DNA of 64,000 nt from Massilia glaciei (GTDB lineage Bacteria; Pseudomonadota; Gammaproteobacteria; Burkholderiales; Burkholderiaceae_D), in assembly GCF_003011895.2 (NCBI RefSeq), contig NZ_PXWF02000314.1, positions 1 through 64,000 on the forward strand, read 5' to 3'. The notes under the pieces were generated by a model. That model saw only the letters and a list, made by a program, of their open reading frames with translations, searched no databases and was not told where the DNA came from. Positions 43,334 to 51,552 of this stretch are shown in pieces. Positions within the stretch are counted from its first letter, which is position 1; each line of letters begins with the position of its first letter. Position numbers and translations under genes: made by a program.

Positions 43334-43818
43334 TTCAGGTAGGTCGTGTCGAGGCGGCCTTGCGCGGCCATCTCGCGCAGGATGCGGATCGTGTCGATGT
43401 CGGCCTCCTGGTAGGCCGAGCGCTTGAAGTCGTCGTACATGGCGTTGGCCGCGTCGGCGGCGGCGTCGTGGCCGTCGTCGTACTTGAAGCGCACGAACAG
43501 CGTGTCGTCCGACGGCGCCTCGATCGACACCGTCAGGCTCGAGGCGCTGATCTCGCCCTGCGCGTGCACTTCGTAGAGCACCTGCTGCAGCGGCGTCAAA
43601 ATCACGCGGTCGTCGATCACCAGTTCGCCGAAGCGGCGCCGGCGCGTGAAGGTGCCGGGTTCGCTGCGCTCGCCCAGCATGCATTCGTCGAGGTGCGGCA
43701 CGAACAGCATCGGCGACTCGGCGTGCAGCACCAGGCCGCGCCACAGTTGCTCGCGCGTGAGCGTGTCGATCAGCGGGTTGAGTGGGTCGTTGATTTCGAC
43801 TAGATGTTCGAATTCCAT
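43330..43818 (-). CDS. DUF1857/AtaL-like SRPBCC-family protein
   Basis: The 162-residue product begins MEFEHLVEINDPLNPLIDTL and continues REQLWRGLVLHAESPMLFVP, the start of the DUF1857 (AtaL-like) family in the START/SRPBCC fold. Proteins of this fold bind hydrophobic ligands, but this family's role is unknown. It is cytoplasmic, with no signal. Its stop codon TAG is part of the CTAG end of palindromic element A. Confidence 0.75.
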   Translation of the reverse strand: MEFEHLVEINDPLNPLIDTLTREQLWRGLVLHAESPMLFVPHLDECMLGERSEPGTFTRRRRFGELVIDDRVILTPLQQVLYEVHAQGEISASSLTVSIEAPSDDTLFVRFKYDDGHDAAADAANAMYDDFKRSAYQEADIDTIRILREMAAQGRLDTTYLN

Positions 43819-43997
43819 GGCTTTTAATCTGGTGTGGTGGCCCGGCGGCGCCGTGATCCAAGATGGTAACCGATGCCGGCCATCGCCGTGGCGCGCAACC
43901 CCGCGGTGCGCAACCAGTTGTGCGTTCTCGAACTTTTCCCGCCGCTATACTCGCAGCACAGCGGCCACCGGCCGCACCCCCAATAACAAGAGCCACC

Positions 43998-44513
43998 ATG
44001 ACGCCGTCCAAAAATCCGCTTCCGATCCAGTCCGCGCCCCGGCACGCGACCTACAAACGCAGCTTCGACGAGGTGGCCAGGCACATGGCCACGCGCAGTT
44101 CGATCACCCGCAGCCAGATGGAGGAGGCCGACGACTCCACCATTGGCGAGCGCGCCGCCGACGCCGTCGCGCGCTTCGGCGGCTCGTGGACTTTCATCAT
44201 GCTGTTCGCTTTGGTGCTGCTGGCGTGGGTGGGGGTCAATTCGGTCCTGCTGGCCAAGTCCGGTGGAAAGCCGTTCGACCCCTTCCCCTATATTTTGCTG
44301 AACCTGTTTTTGTCGATGCTGGCCTCGATCCAGGCGCCGGTGATCCTGATGTCGCAGAACCGCCAGGGCAAGATCGACCGCGAGCGCATGGAGAACGACT
44401 ACGAGGTCAACCTCAAGGCTGAACTCGAGATCATGGCCATGCACGAGAAAATCGACGCCCATGGAGAGCGCATCGACGAGCTGCTGGCGCTGCTCAAAAA
44501 AATGCCGGCCTAG
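43998..44513 (+). CDS. DUF1003 membrane protein
   Basis: The 171-residue product has the DUF1003 pattern: ADAVARFGGSWTFIMLFALV, a first membrane helix, then NPYPFILLNLFLSMLA-like sequence (here PFPYILLNLFLSMLASIQAP), VILMSQNRQGKIDRERMEND and a charged C-terminal helix. The family is of unknown function. The start ATG 43998 is chosen because it fits family length; the frame is open further upstream. Its stop TAG lies in the CTAG end of palindromic element B. Confidence 0.82.
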   Translation: MTPSKNPLPIQSAPRHATYKRSFDEVARHMATRSSITRSQMEEADDSTIGERAADAVARFGGSWTFIMLFALVLLAWVGVNSVLLAKSGGKPFDPFPYILLNLFLSMLASIQAPVILMSQNRQGKIDRERMENDYEVNLKAELEIMAMHEKIDAHGERIDELLALLKKMPA

Positions 44514-44676
44514 GAGGCTGTCGGACTTAGGATCGTCGGCTGCAAAAAGTGTCGGACGGTCCATATTTCGCCGCTTTCTCGGCCAATAGCTCGCTATTGG
44601 CACTGCGAAATCGTCAAAATCTATCCTCGCCCGGCACTTTTTTCGCTTCGACTCCCTAAGTCCGACAGCCTCCTAG
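44510..44676. mobile_element. 167-bp palindromic element, copy B
   Basis: It runs CTAG 44510-44513 to CTAG 44673-44676, with perfect 22-bp terminal inverted repeats (ctaggaggctgtcggactta plus two bases). It is inverted relative to copy A. Both ends form stop codons: TAG 44511-44513 of the DUF1003 gene and, on the minus strand, TAG of modB at 44673-44675. It separates convergent genes. Confidence 0.87.
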
Positions 44677-45377
44677 TTCGACACCAGGTTCATGTGCCGG
44701 TGTTGCCGGCGCTGCACCAGGGCGATAACGACCAGGATCGCGAATGAAATCGCCAGCAGCACGATCGCGTAGGCGTGCGCGGCGTCGTAGTTGAGTTTTT
44801 GCGCCTCGTCGTAGAGCGCGATCGAGGCGACCCGGGTCTGCCCGGGTATGTTCCCGCCCAACATCAGCACCACGCCGAACTCGCCCATCGTGTGCGCGAA
44901 GCTGAGCGAGACCCCGGTCAGGATCCCGTGCCGCGACAGCGGCAGCACGATCGACCAGAACACCTGGCGCCGCGTCAGGCCGAGCGCGAGCCCCGACTGG
45001 ACCAGCTCGCGCCCGACGCCCCTGAACGCGGCCTGGAACGGCTGCACCGCGAACGGCAGGCTGTACACGACCGAGCCGGCCACCAGCCCGGCGAACGAAA
45101 ACGGCAGCGGCTGCCCGAACACGCTGACCCAGGCCGCGCCCAGCGGCTGCTGCGGGGCCATCGCGGTCAGCAGGTAAAAGCCGATCACGGTCGGCGGCAG
45201 CACGATGGGCAGGCCGACCAGGGTTTCGACAAAGACGATGCCGCGCATGCGGCTGGTGTTGAGCCAGTTGGCCAGCGGGATGCCGATCACCAGCAGCACC
45301 AGCGACGAGGCCAATGCCAGCCGCAGGGTCAGGCCGATGGCCTCCCACAGCTCCGGCGGAAACGACCAATCATCCAT
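44673..45377 (-). CDS. modB: Molybdate ABC transporter permease
   Basis: ModB is the inner-membrane channel of the molybdate importer. The 234-residue product has about five membrane helices. The EAA-type loop that contacts the ATPase is visible (ALGLTRRQVFWSIVLPLSRH), with FAHTMGEFGVVLMLGG after it. It overlaps the 3' end of modA by 8 bp. The ATPase gene modC, normally next, is missing; the 167-bp element follows directly. Confidence 0.9.
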   Translation of the reverse strand: MDDWSFPPELWEAIGLTLRLALASSLVLLVIGIPLANWLNTSRMRGIVFVETLVGLPIVLPPTVIGFYLLTAMAPQQPLGAAWVSVFGQPLPFSFAGLVAGSVVYSLPFAVQPFQAAFRGVGRELVQSGLALGLTRRQVFWSIVLPLSRHGILTGVSLSFAHTMGEFGVVLMLGGNIPGQTRVASIALYDEAQKLNYDAAHAYAIVLLAISFAILVVIALVQRRQHRHMNLVSN

Positions 45378-46152
45378 GCGCGGGCGCCGGCGCGGGCAGC
45401 GCGAAGCCGTTGCCGAGCAAGATCGCGCGCGCCGCCGGCGAGCGCAGGAACCGCACGAAGCGCGCGGCCAGCGGATTGGCCTTGCCGCGCGTGGTCACGA
45501 TTGCGCCCTGCTCGATCGGCGCCAGGCCCGCGTCGGGAATCAGGTAGTGGCTGCCCGTGCCCTTCAGGCGCGAACCCGACAGGGTCGACATCGATAAAAT
45601 CCCGAATTGCGCGTTGCCGCTTTCGACGAACTGCGCGGTCTGGGCGATGTTCTCGCCCACCACCAGCTTGGCTTGGACGGCGTCCCACAGGCCCTGCGCC
45701 CGCAGCGCCTCGCGCGCGGCGCGCCCGTACGGGGCGACGTCGGGATTGGCGATCGCGATGCGCTTGACGCGCGCGTCGAGCAGCACCCGCAGGCCGCTCC
45801 CGTGGCCAAAGCGCGCGTCGGGCGACCACAGCGCGATGCGCCCGACCGCGTACGGGATCAAAGTGGCGGCGTCTGCCCCGCCCTCGGCCGCCAGCCTGGC
45901 CGGATAGGCCATGTCGGCCGACATGAAGACCTCGAACGGCGCGCCGCGCCGGACTTGCGCGAAGATATTGCCCGACGAGCCCAGCGACACCTTGACCCGC
46001 GCGCCCGGCACCTGCTTGCCGAACGCGGCGCCGAGGGCGTCGATGCAGTAGGCCAGGTCGGAGGCGGCCGCCACCAGCACGGTCCCGGCGCGCGCGGCGG
46101 GCAGCGCCAGCAGCGCCAGCGCGCACAGGAGGACCGATGTCAGTTTTTTCAT
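45370..46152 (-). CDS. modA: Molybdate-binding periplasmic protein
   Basis: ModA captures molybdate or tungstate in the periplasm. The 260-residue product has a signal peptide (MKKLTSVLLCALALLALPAA) and the ModA motifs VAAASDLAYCIDALGAAF, SLGSSGNIFAQVRRGAPFE and FMSADMAYPARL. The C-terminal region FVRFLRSPAARAILLGNGF is typical. It is the first gene of the modAB pair. Confidence 0.92.
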   Translation of the reverse strand: MKKLTSVLLCALALLALPAARAGTVLVAAASDLAYCIDALGAAFGKQVPGARVKVSLGSSGNIFAQVRRGAPFEVFMSADMAYPARLAAEGGADAATLIPYAVGRIALWSPDARFGHGSGLRVLLDARVKRIAIANPDVAPYGRAAREALRAQGLWDAVQAKLVVGENIAQTAQFVESGNAQFGILSMSTLSGSRLKGTGSHYLIPDAGLAPIEQGAIVTTRGKANPLAARFVRFLRSPAARAILLGNGFALPAPAPAHG

Positions 46153-46274
46153 AGAGCTATTTTACGCCAGTCGCGCGGGTGCGCGGCATCGTAGGGCGGG
46201 GACGGCGCGCCGGTCGAAGCGGCACGCGGTACGTTACAATGGCCGGCTGTGTCTGAAGAGAAGTGTCTCCCCCG

Positions 46275-48335
46275 ATGTCCAACGCCCCCAAGTTCGGCCT
46301 GAACGTACCGCAAAGCGAAGCGGTGATGTACCTCGACGGCCCGTGCCTGGTGCTGGCGGGCGCCGGCTCGGGCAAGACGCGCGTGATCACCCAGAAGATC
46401 GCGCACCTGATCGAGGACCGCGGCTACGATCCGCGCACCATCGCCGCGCTCACCTTCACCAACAAGGCCGCGCTCGAGATGCAGGAGCGGATCGCCAAGC
46501 TGCTCAAGCAGCCGCGCCAGGCCAAGCAGCTCACGGTGTCGACCTTCCACTCGCTGGGCGTCAAAATCCTGCGCCAGGAGGCGGCCGGGGTCGGCCTCAA
46601 GGACCGCTTTTCGATCATGGACAGCGACGATTGCTACGGCCTGGTGCAGGACCTGGCGATCACCACCGACAAGCAGCTGATCCGCAGCATCCAGAATTCG
46701 ATCTCGCTGTGGAAGAACGGCCTGGTCGACCCCGAGGACGCGATCCGCGACGCCAGCGACGAGGACGAGGCCACGGCCGCGCGCGTGTTCCGCAGCTACG
46801 TGGCGACGCTGGCGGCCTACCAGGCGGTCGATTTCGACGACCTGATCCGCCTGCCCGTCGAGCTGTTCCGCAACAACGACCCGATCCGCGACAAGTGGCA
46901 GCGGCGCCTGCGCTACCTGCTCATGGACGAGTACCAGGACACCAACACCTGCCAGTACGAGCTGGTCAAGCTGCTGGTGACGGGCATCGGCAAAAAGCCG
47001 ATGTTCACCGCCGTGGGCGACGACGACCAGGCGATCTACGCCTGGCGCGGGGCCTCGGTCGAGAACCTGAAAACGCTGGGCGACGACTTCCCCGACCTGC
47101 GCGTGATCAAGCTCGAACAGAACTACCGCTCGACCACCCGCATCCTGCAGGCGGCCAACGCCGTCATCGGCAACAACCCGAAAATCTTCGACAAGAAGCT
47201 GTGGTCCGAGCACGGCCTGGGCGAGCCGATCAAGGTGCTCGGCATGCAGACCGACGACCAGGAGGCCGAGCAGGTCGCGATCATGATTTCGGGCGACCGC
47301 TTCCAGCGCAAGAACAAATGGTCCGACTACGCGATCCTGTACCGCGGCAACCACCAGGCGCGCGTGATCGAGCAGTGCCTGCGCAAGGAGCGCATCCCGT
47401 ACACGATCTCGGGCGGCCAGAGTTTTTTCGACAAGGCCGAGATCAAGGACATCATCAGCTACCTGCGCCTGATCGCCAACGACGGCGACGACCCGGCCTT
47501 CATCCGCGCCGTGACCGTGCCCAAGCGCGGGGTCGGCATGGCCACGCTCGAGGTGCTCGGCGCTTTCTCCAAACAATGGAACTGCTCGCTGTTCGAGGCG
47601 ACCTTCAAGGGCGGCCTCGAGGCCAAGCTGCCCGACCGCCAGTTGCTGCCGCTGCGCAGTTTTTGCACCTTCATCAACCAGCTCGAGTCGCGCGCGAGCC
47701 GGCCCGGCCCCTCGGGCAGCGGCGAGAACGCGGCCGCCGTTCTCGACGACATGATGAAGGAGATCGCCTACGAGGGCTATCTGTACGACACCTTCGACGA
47801 CCGCGCGGCCCAGGCCAAGTGGCAGAACGTGCTCGAATTCGTCAACTGGCTCAAGGAGCGCGGCTGCGGCGGCAAGGACAAGTCCGGCGAGGAGAAGAAC
47901 CTGCTCGAGCTGACCCAGATGGTGGCCCTGATGTCCATGCTCGAAGGCAAGGACGAGGAGCAGGACGCGGTCCGCATGTCGACCCTGCACGCGTCGAAGG
48001 GGCTCGAGTTTCCGCATGTGTTTTTGGTCGGGGTCGAGGAGGGCATCTTGCCGCACAAGGGCGACCCGGACGCCTCGGTCGAGACGATCGGCGCGCGCAT
48101 CCAGGAGGAGCGGCGCCTGATGTACGTCGGCATCACGCGGGCCCAGCGCACGCTGCATATCACGTGGTGCAAGAAGCGCAAGCGGGCGGGCGAGCAGGTC
48201 CACTGCGACCCCTCGCGCTTCATCAAGGAGATGGCGCTAGACGTCGGCACGGCCGCGCCGACCGAGGCCGAGACGCTCTCGCCCAAAGACCGGCTGGCGA
48301 ACCTGAAGGCGCTGCTCAACACGCCGAAAGCCTGA
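46275..48335 (+). CDS. rep: ATP-dependent DNA helicase Rep (UvrD/SF1A family)
   Basis: Rep is a 3'-5' helicase that helps replication forks through obstacles. The 686-residue product has Walker A AGAGSGKT (near residue 30), DEYQDTN, GDDDQAIYAWRGA, QNYRSTTRILQAANAVI and STLHASKGLEFPHVFLVG. VGITRAQRTLHITWC is near the C terminus. The start ATG 46275 is preferred to an in-frame GTG 12 bp earlier. The length matches Rep rather than longer UvrD or PcrA. Confidence 0.9.
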   Translation: MSNAPKFGLNVPQSEAVMYLDGPCLVLAGAGSGKTRVITQKIAHLIEDRGYDPRTIAALTFTNKAALEMQERIAKLLKQPRQAKQLTVSTFHSLGVKILRQEAAGVGLKDRFSIMDSDDCYGLVQDLAITTDKQLIRSIQNSISLWKNGLVDPEDAIRDASDEDEATAARVFRSYVATLAAYQAVDFDDLIRLPVELFRNNDPIRDKWQRRLRYLLMDEYQDTNTCQYELVKLLVTGIGKKPMFTAVGDDDQAIYAWRGASVENLKTLGDDFPDLRVIKLEQNYRSTTRILQAANAVIGNNPKIFDKKLWSEHGLGEPIKVLGMQTDDQEAEQVAIMISGDRFQRKNKWSDYAILYRGNHQARVIEQCLRKERIPYTISGGQSFFDKAEIKDIISYLRLIANDGDDPAFIRAVTVPKRGVGMATLEVLGAFSKQWNCSLFEATFKGGLEAKLPDRQLLPLRSFCTFINQLESRASRPGPSGSGENAAAVLDDMMKEIAYEGYLYDTFDDRAAQAKWQNVLEFVNWLKERGCGGKDKSGEEKNLLELTQMVALMSMLEGKDEEQDAVRMSTLHASKGLEFPHVFLVGVEEGILPHKGDPDASVETIGARIQEERRLMYVGITRAQRTLHITWCKKRKRAGEQVHCDPSRFIKEMALDVGTAAPTEAETLSPKDRLANLKALLNTPKA

Positions 48336-48413
48336 GCGGCCTTCTTGCTCGGCCTTAGGTCCGTCATGCCTAAGACGACGCGGATGACGTTGGTTAATTT
48401 TCGCAGCTAGGAA

Positions 48414-48540
48414 ACGCGGGGAATGGCGAACAAATAGCAACGCGGGATTGGCGAACAAATAACAACGCGGGGAATGGCGAACAAATCGCAACGCGGGAAT
48501 GACGCACAAATAACGATGCGAGAATGCCCACAAATAGCAG
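48414..48540. repeat. Five imperfect 25-26-bp tandem repeats
   Basis: Units start acgcggg and contain gcgaacaaat (48414-48439, 48440-48464, 48465-48490, 48491-48515, 48516-48540). There are no unique spacers, so it is not a CRISPR array. The units drift towards the right. It lies downstream of rep, in a 486-bp gap without a gene. Confidence 0.85.
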
Positions 48541-48685
48541 CGTCATCCTCGCGGAAGCGAGGACCCATATTGAGCTTGTGCAAACGCGGCGTTCGCCCCT
48601 TCCGGCCCGTGGCGTTCGTGTCCGAATTTTTGAGCGGCCCATAACTGCTCACTCGGTATGGGTTCCCTCTTTCGAGGGAATGACG
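48541..48685. repeat. 145-bp inverted-repeat (MITE-like) element
   Basis: The left end (48541-48569) and the reverse complement of the right end (48657-48685) are both 29 nt, start cgtcat and end acccata. Each is itself a hairpin (cctcgc-ggaa-gcgagg on the left). It abuts the tandem array. A related pair lies inside the LRR kinase gene at 54456-54556. Confidence 0.7.
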
Positions 48686-48821
48686 TGTACCTTGGATTTC
48701 GGCCGGTGGGTCGATCGCCAATTGCATCGAATTCATACCTACGGGTAATACGGGGCAAGCCAAAGCCCGGCGCGGCGCGCCCGGCTGGCATAATGCTGCC
48801 TTTGCCGCCAAGGACACGCCC

Positions 48822-49025
48822 GTGAGTAACGAAGACCGTTTTGTCGATATCGAGATCAAGCTCGCGCACCAGGAGGACATGGTCGATTCATTGAATCAGG
48901 TCGTCTACGAGCAAGCCAAGCGCATCGACAAGCTCGAGCTCCTCGTGAGCCAGTTGGCCGAGCACATCCGCAACAACGCGCAGTCGGGCCCGAACCCCGT
49001 CAACGACAGGCCGCCGCACTATTGA
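48822..49025 (+). CDS. slyX: SlyX-family protein
   Basis: The 67-residue coiled-coil protein reads DRFVDIEIKLAHQEDMVDSL, NQVVYEQAKRIDKLELLVSQ and ends NPVNDRPPHY, the hallmark of SlyX. Function is unknown. The start is GTG at 48822, with AAGGA 11 nt upstream. It is followed by a strong terminator. Confidence 0.88.
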   Translation: MSNEDRFVDIEIKLAHQEDMVDSLNQVVYEQAKRIDKLELLVSQLAEHIRNNAQSGPNPVNDRPPHY

Positions 49026-49159
49026 TTCGTCGCGCGCCCATTGCAGAAACATTGCAAGAGCGTCGCGAACGCATTGCGAATCTTTCGCAATTGCCACCGC
49101 ATCAATGTTGCCAGCCAGCTTACAGGCGCCCACCCGTGCCGAGGCCGCCTCGTAAGTAC

Positions 49160-49181
49160 GCCCGTCAATACGGGCTTTTTT
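49160..49181 (+). terminator. Rho-independent terminator after slyX
   Basis: Stem gcccgt/acgggc (49160-49165 and 49170-49175), loop caat, then six T. It is the clearest terminator in this part of the window. The rest of 49026-49300 shows no gene. Confidence 0.85.
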
Positions 49182-49300
49182 CCCACACATGCATATGTTC
49201 TCGCGGATGACGCTTTAGGAGCGTCCTGCTATCATCATGGCCTCATGCGCTGTCCGTTTACCCAATGGCAGCCTTATTCCAGCCGCTCGTGAAAGATGCC

Positions 49301-51460
49301 ATGATCCGTCCTCAGATGCTTATCCTCGCCGCCAGCTTGGCGTTCGTCAATCTCGCCGCCGCGCCCGTCAGCGTGGTCGCCGCGCCAACCATGGCCGCCG
49401 ATAATCCGTTCGCCAAGGTGAGCACCCTGCCGTTCCGCTATCCGGCCTTCGACAAAATCCAGGACAAGCACTACATGCCGGCGTTCAACGCGGGCATGCG
49501 CGAGGACCTGCGCCAATTCAACGCCATCGCCAACAACCCGCAGGCGCCGACGTTCGACAACACGATCGTGGCCATGGAGCGCTCCGGGCAACTGCTCACG
49601 CGCGTCAACGCGACCTTCTCGAGCATGCTCGCAGCCAACACCAACGACGCGCTCAACGACATCGACAGCGCCATGGCGCCACGGCTGGCGGCCCACTCCG
49701 ACGCCAAGTACCTCAATCAAAAAATGTTCAAACGGGTCAAGGCGCTCTACGACAAGCGCGCCGCGCTCGGCCTCGATCCCGAGTCGGCCTACCTGCTCGA
49801 GCGCTACCACAAGGATTTCGTGCGCGCCGGCGCCCAGTTGTCGGACGCCGACAAGAAAAAGCTGAAGGCCTTCAACGGCAAGATCGCGACCCTGCAAACC
49901 AAGTTCTCGCAGAACGTGCTCAAGGAGGCGAACGCCTCCGCGCTGGTGGTCGACACCCGCGCCGAACTGGCCGGCATGTCCGAGGCGGCCATCGACACCG
50001 CCGCCGCCGAGGCCAAGACCCGCAAGCTGGACGGCAAGTTCGTCGTCGCGCTGGTCAACACCTCGGGCCAGCCGCCGCTGTCGGTGCTGACCAACCGCGC
50101 GGTGCGCGAACGCCTGATGGCCGCCTCGCTCGCGCGCGGCACCCGCGGCGGAAAATTCGACAACCGCGACGTGGTCCTGCAACTGACCAAGCTGCGCGCC
50201 GAACGCGCCGCCCTGCTCGGCTATCCGACCTTCGCCGCCTATTCGCTCGAGGACCAGACCGCCAAGACGACCGACGCGGTCAACACCCTGTTGTCGGAAT
50301 TGGCCGCGCCGGCGGTGGCCAACGCGCGCCGCGAGGCGGCCGAGATCCAAAAGATCATCGACGCCGAGACGGGCGCCGAACCGGGCGCCAAACCGGGCGG
50401 TTTCAAGGTCGCCGCGCACGACTGGGCCATGTACAGCGACAAGGTGCGCGCCGAGCGCTTCAATTTCGACGAGGCCCAACTGATGCCTTATTTCGAGATG
50501 GACAATGTGCTGGTCAACGGCGTGTTCTTCGCCGCCACCAAGCTGTACGGCATCACCTTCAAGGAGCGCAAGGACCTGCCGGTGTACAACCCGGATGTGC
50601 GCGTGTTCGACGTGTTCGACACTGACGGCAAGCAGATCGCGATTTTCCTGGCCGACTTTTATGCGCGCAGCAACAAGCGCGGCGGCGCGTGGATGAACGA
50701 ATTCGTCTCGCAGTCCAAGCTCATGGGCACGACCTCGGTCGTCACCAACAACCTCAACGTGCCCAAGCCGCCGGCCGGCGAACCGACCCTGCTCACGGTC
50801 GACGAGGTCAAGACCATGTTCCACGAATTCGGCCATGCGCTGCACGGCCTGTTTTCAAACGTGACCTACCCGCGCTTCTCGGGCACCAACGTGCCGCGCG
50901 ACTTCGTCGAGTACCCGTCGCAAGTGAACGAAATGTGGATGATCTGGCCCGAAGTGCTCGGCAACTACGCCAAACACCATAAGACCGGCGAGTCGATGCC
51001 GCGCGAACTGCTCGAGAAAGTCATGGCTTCGAAGAAATTCAACCAGGGCTTCCTGACCACCGAATACCTCGCCGCGTCCCTGCTCGACCAGCGCTGGCAC
51101 CAGCTCGATCCGGCCAAGATGCCAAAGGACGTGCTCGCCTTCGAGGCCGCCTCGCTCAAGGACGCCGGGGTAGACTTCGCGCCGGTGCCGCCGCGCTACC
51201 GCAGCGCCTACTTCTCGCACAGCATGGGCGACTATTCGGCCGGCTACTACTCCTACCTGTGGAGCGAGAAACTCGACGCCGACACGGTCCAGTGGTTCCT
51301 CGACAACGGCGGCCTCGACCGCAAGAACGGCGACCATTTCCGCAAGACGCTGCTCTCGCGCGGCGGCACCGCCGACGCGCTGCAGCTGTTCCGCAACTTC
51401 CGCGGACGCGACGCCAAGATCGAGGCCTTGCTCGAGCGCCGCGGCCTGAAAGCCAAGTAA
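49301..51460 (+). CDS. dcp: M3-family metallopeptidase (peptidyl-dipeptidase Dcp-like), copy 1
   Basis: The 719-residue product has a signal peptide (MIRPQMLILAASLAFVNLAA) and the zinc motif FHEFGHALHG near residue 507, with downstream acidic ligand in the EYPSQVNEMW region. The start at 49301 is chosen because it aligns with the signal peptide of the next paralogue (MTHPHMLLLAASLAV). Such enzymes cleave short peptides, here in the periplasm. The paralogue follows after 92 bp. Confidence 0.88.
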   Translation: MIRPQMLILAASLAFVNLAAAPVSVVAAPTMAADNPFAKVSTLPFRYPAFDKIQDKHYMPAFNAGMREDLRQFNAIANNPQAPTFDNTIVAMERSGQLLTRVNATFSSMLAANTNDALNDIDSAMAPRLAAHSDAKYLNQKMFKRVKALYDKRAALGLDPESAYLLERYHKDFVRAGAQLSDADKKKLKAFNGKIATLQTKFSQNVLKEANASALVVDTRAELAGMSEAAIDTAAAEAKTRKLDGKFVVALVNTSGQPPLSVLTNRAVRERLMAASLARGTRGGKFDNRDVVLQLTKLRAERAALLGYPTFAAYSLEDQTAKTTDAVNTLLSELAAPAVANARREAAEIQKIIDAETGAEPGAKPGGFKVAAHDWAMYSDKVRAERFNFDEAQLMPYFEMDNVLVNGVFFAATKLYGITFKERKDLPVYNPDVRVFDVFDTDGKQIAIFLADFYARSNKRGGAWMNEFVSQSKLMGTTSVVTNNLNVPKPPAGEPTLLTVDEVKTMFHEFGHALHGLFSNVTYPRFSGTNVPRDFVEYPSQVNEMWMIWPEVLGNYAKHHKTGESMPRELLEKVMASKKFNQGFLTTEYLAASLLDQRWHQLDPAKMPKDVLAFEAASLKDAGVDFAPVPPRYRSAYFSHSMGDYSAGYYSYLWSEKLDADTVQWFLDNGGLDRKNGDHFRKTLLSRGGTADALQLFRNFRGRDAKIEALLERRGLKAK

Positions 51461-51552
51461 TCCGGTGGCGCGCGATCGGCGCGCCGCCCGCACCATCCCG
51501 TGGCAAACCCTGCCACGGGCGCTCGACCTCCCTCCATACCAAGAAGGACACC

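Noticed and set aside
46149-48203. Long minus-strand frame antisense to rep
   Set aside because: It lies opposite a complete Rep helicase and shows no motif of its own.
48414-48540. CRISPR-like array
   Set aside because: Units abut with no unique spacers and drift in sequence; no cas genes are present.
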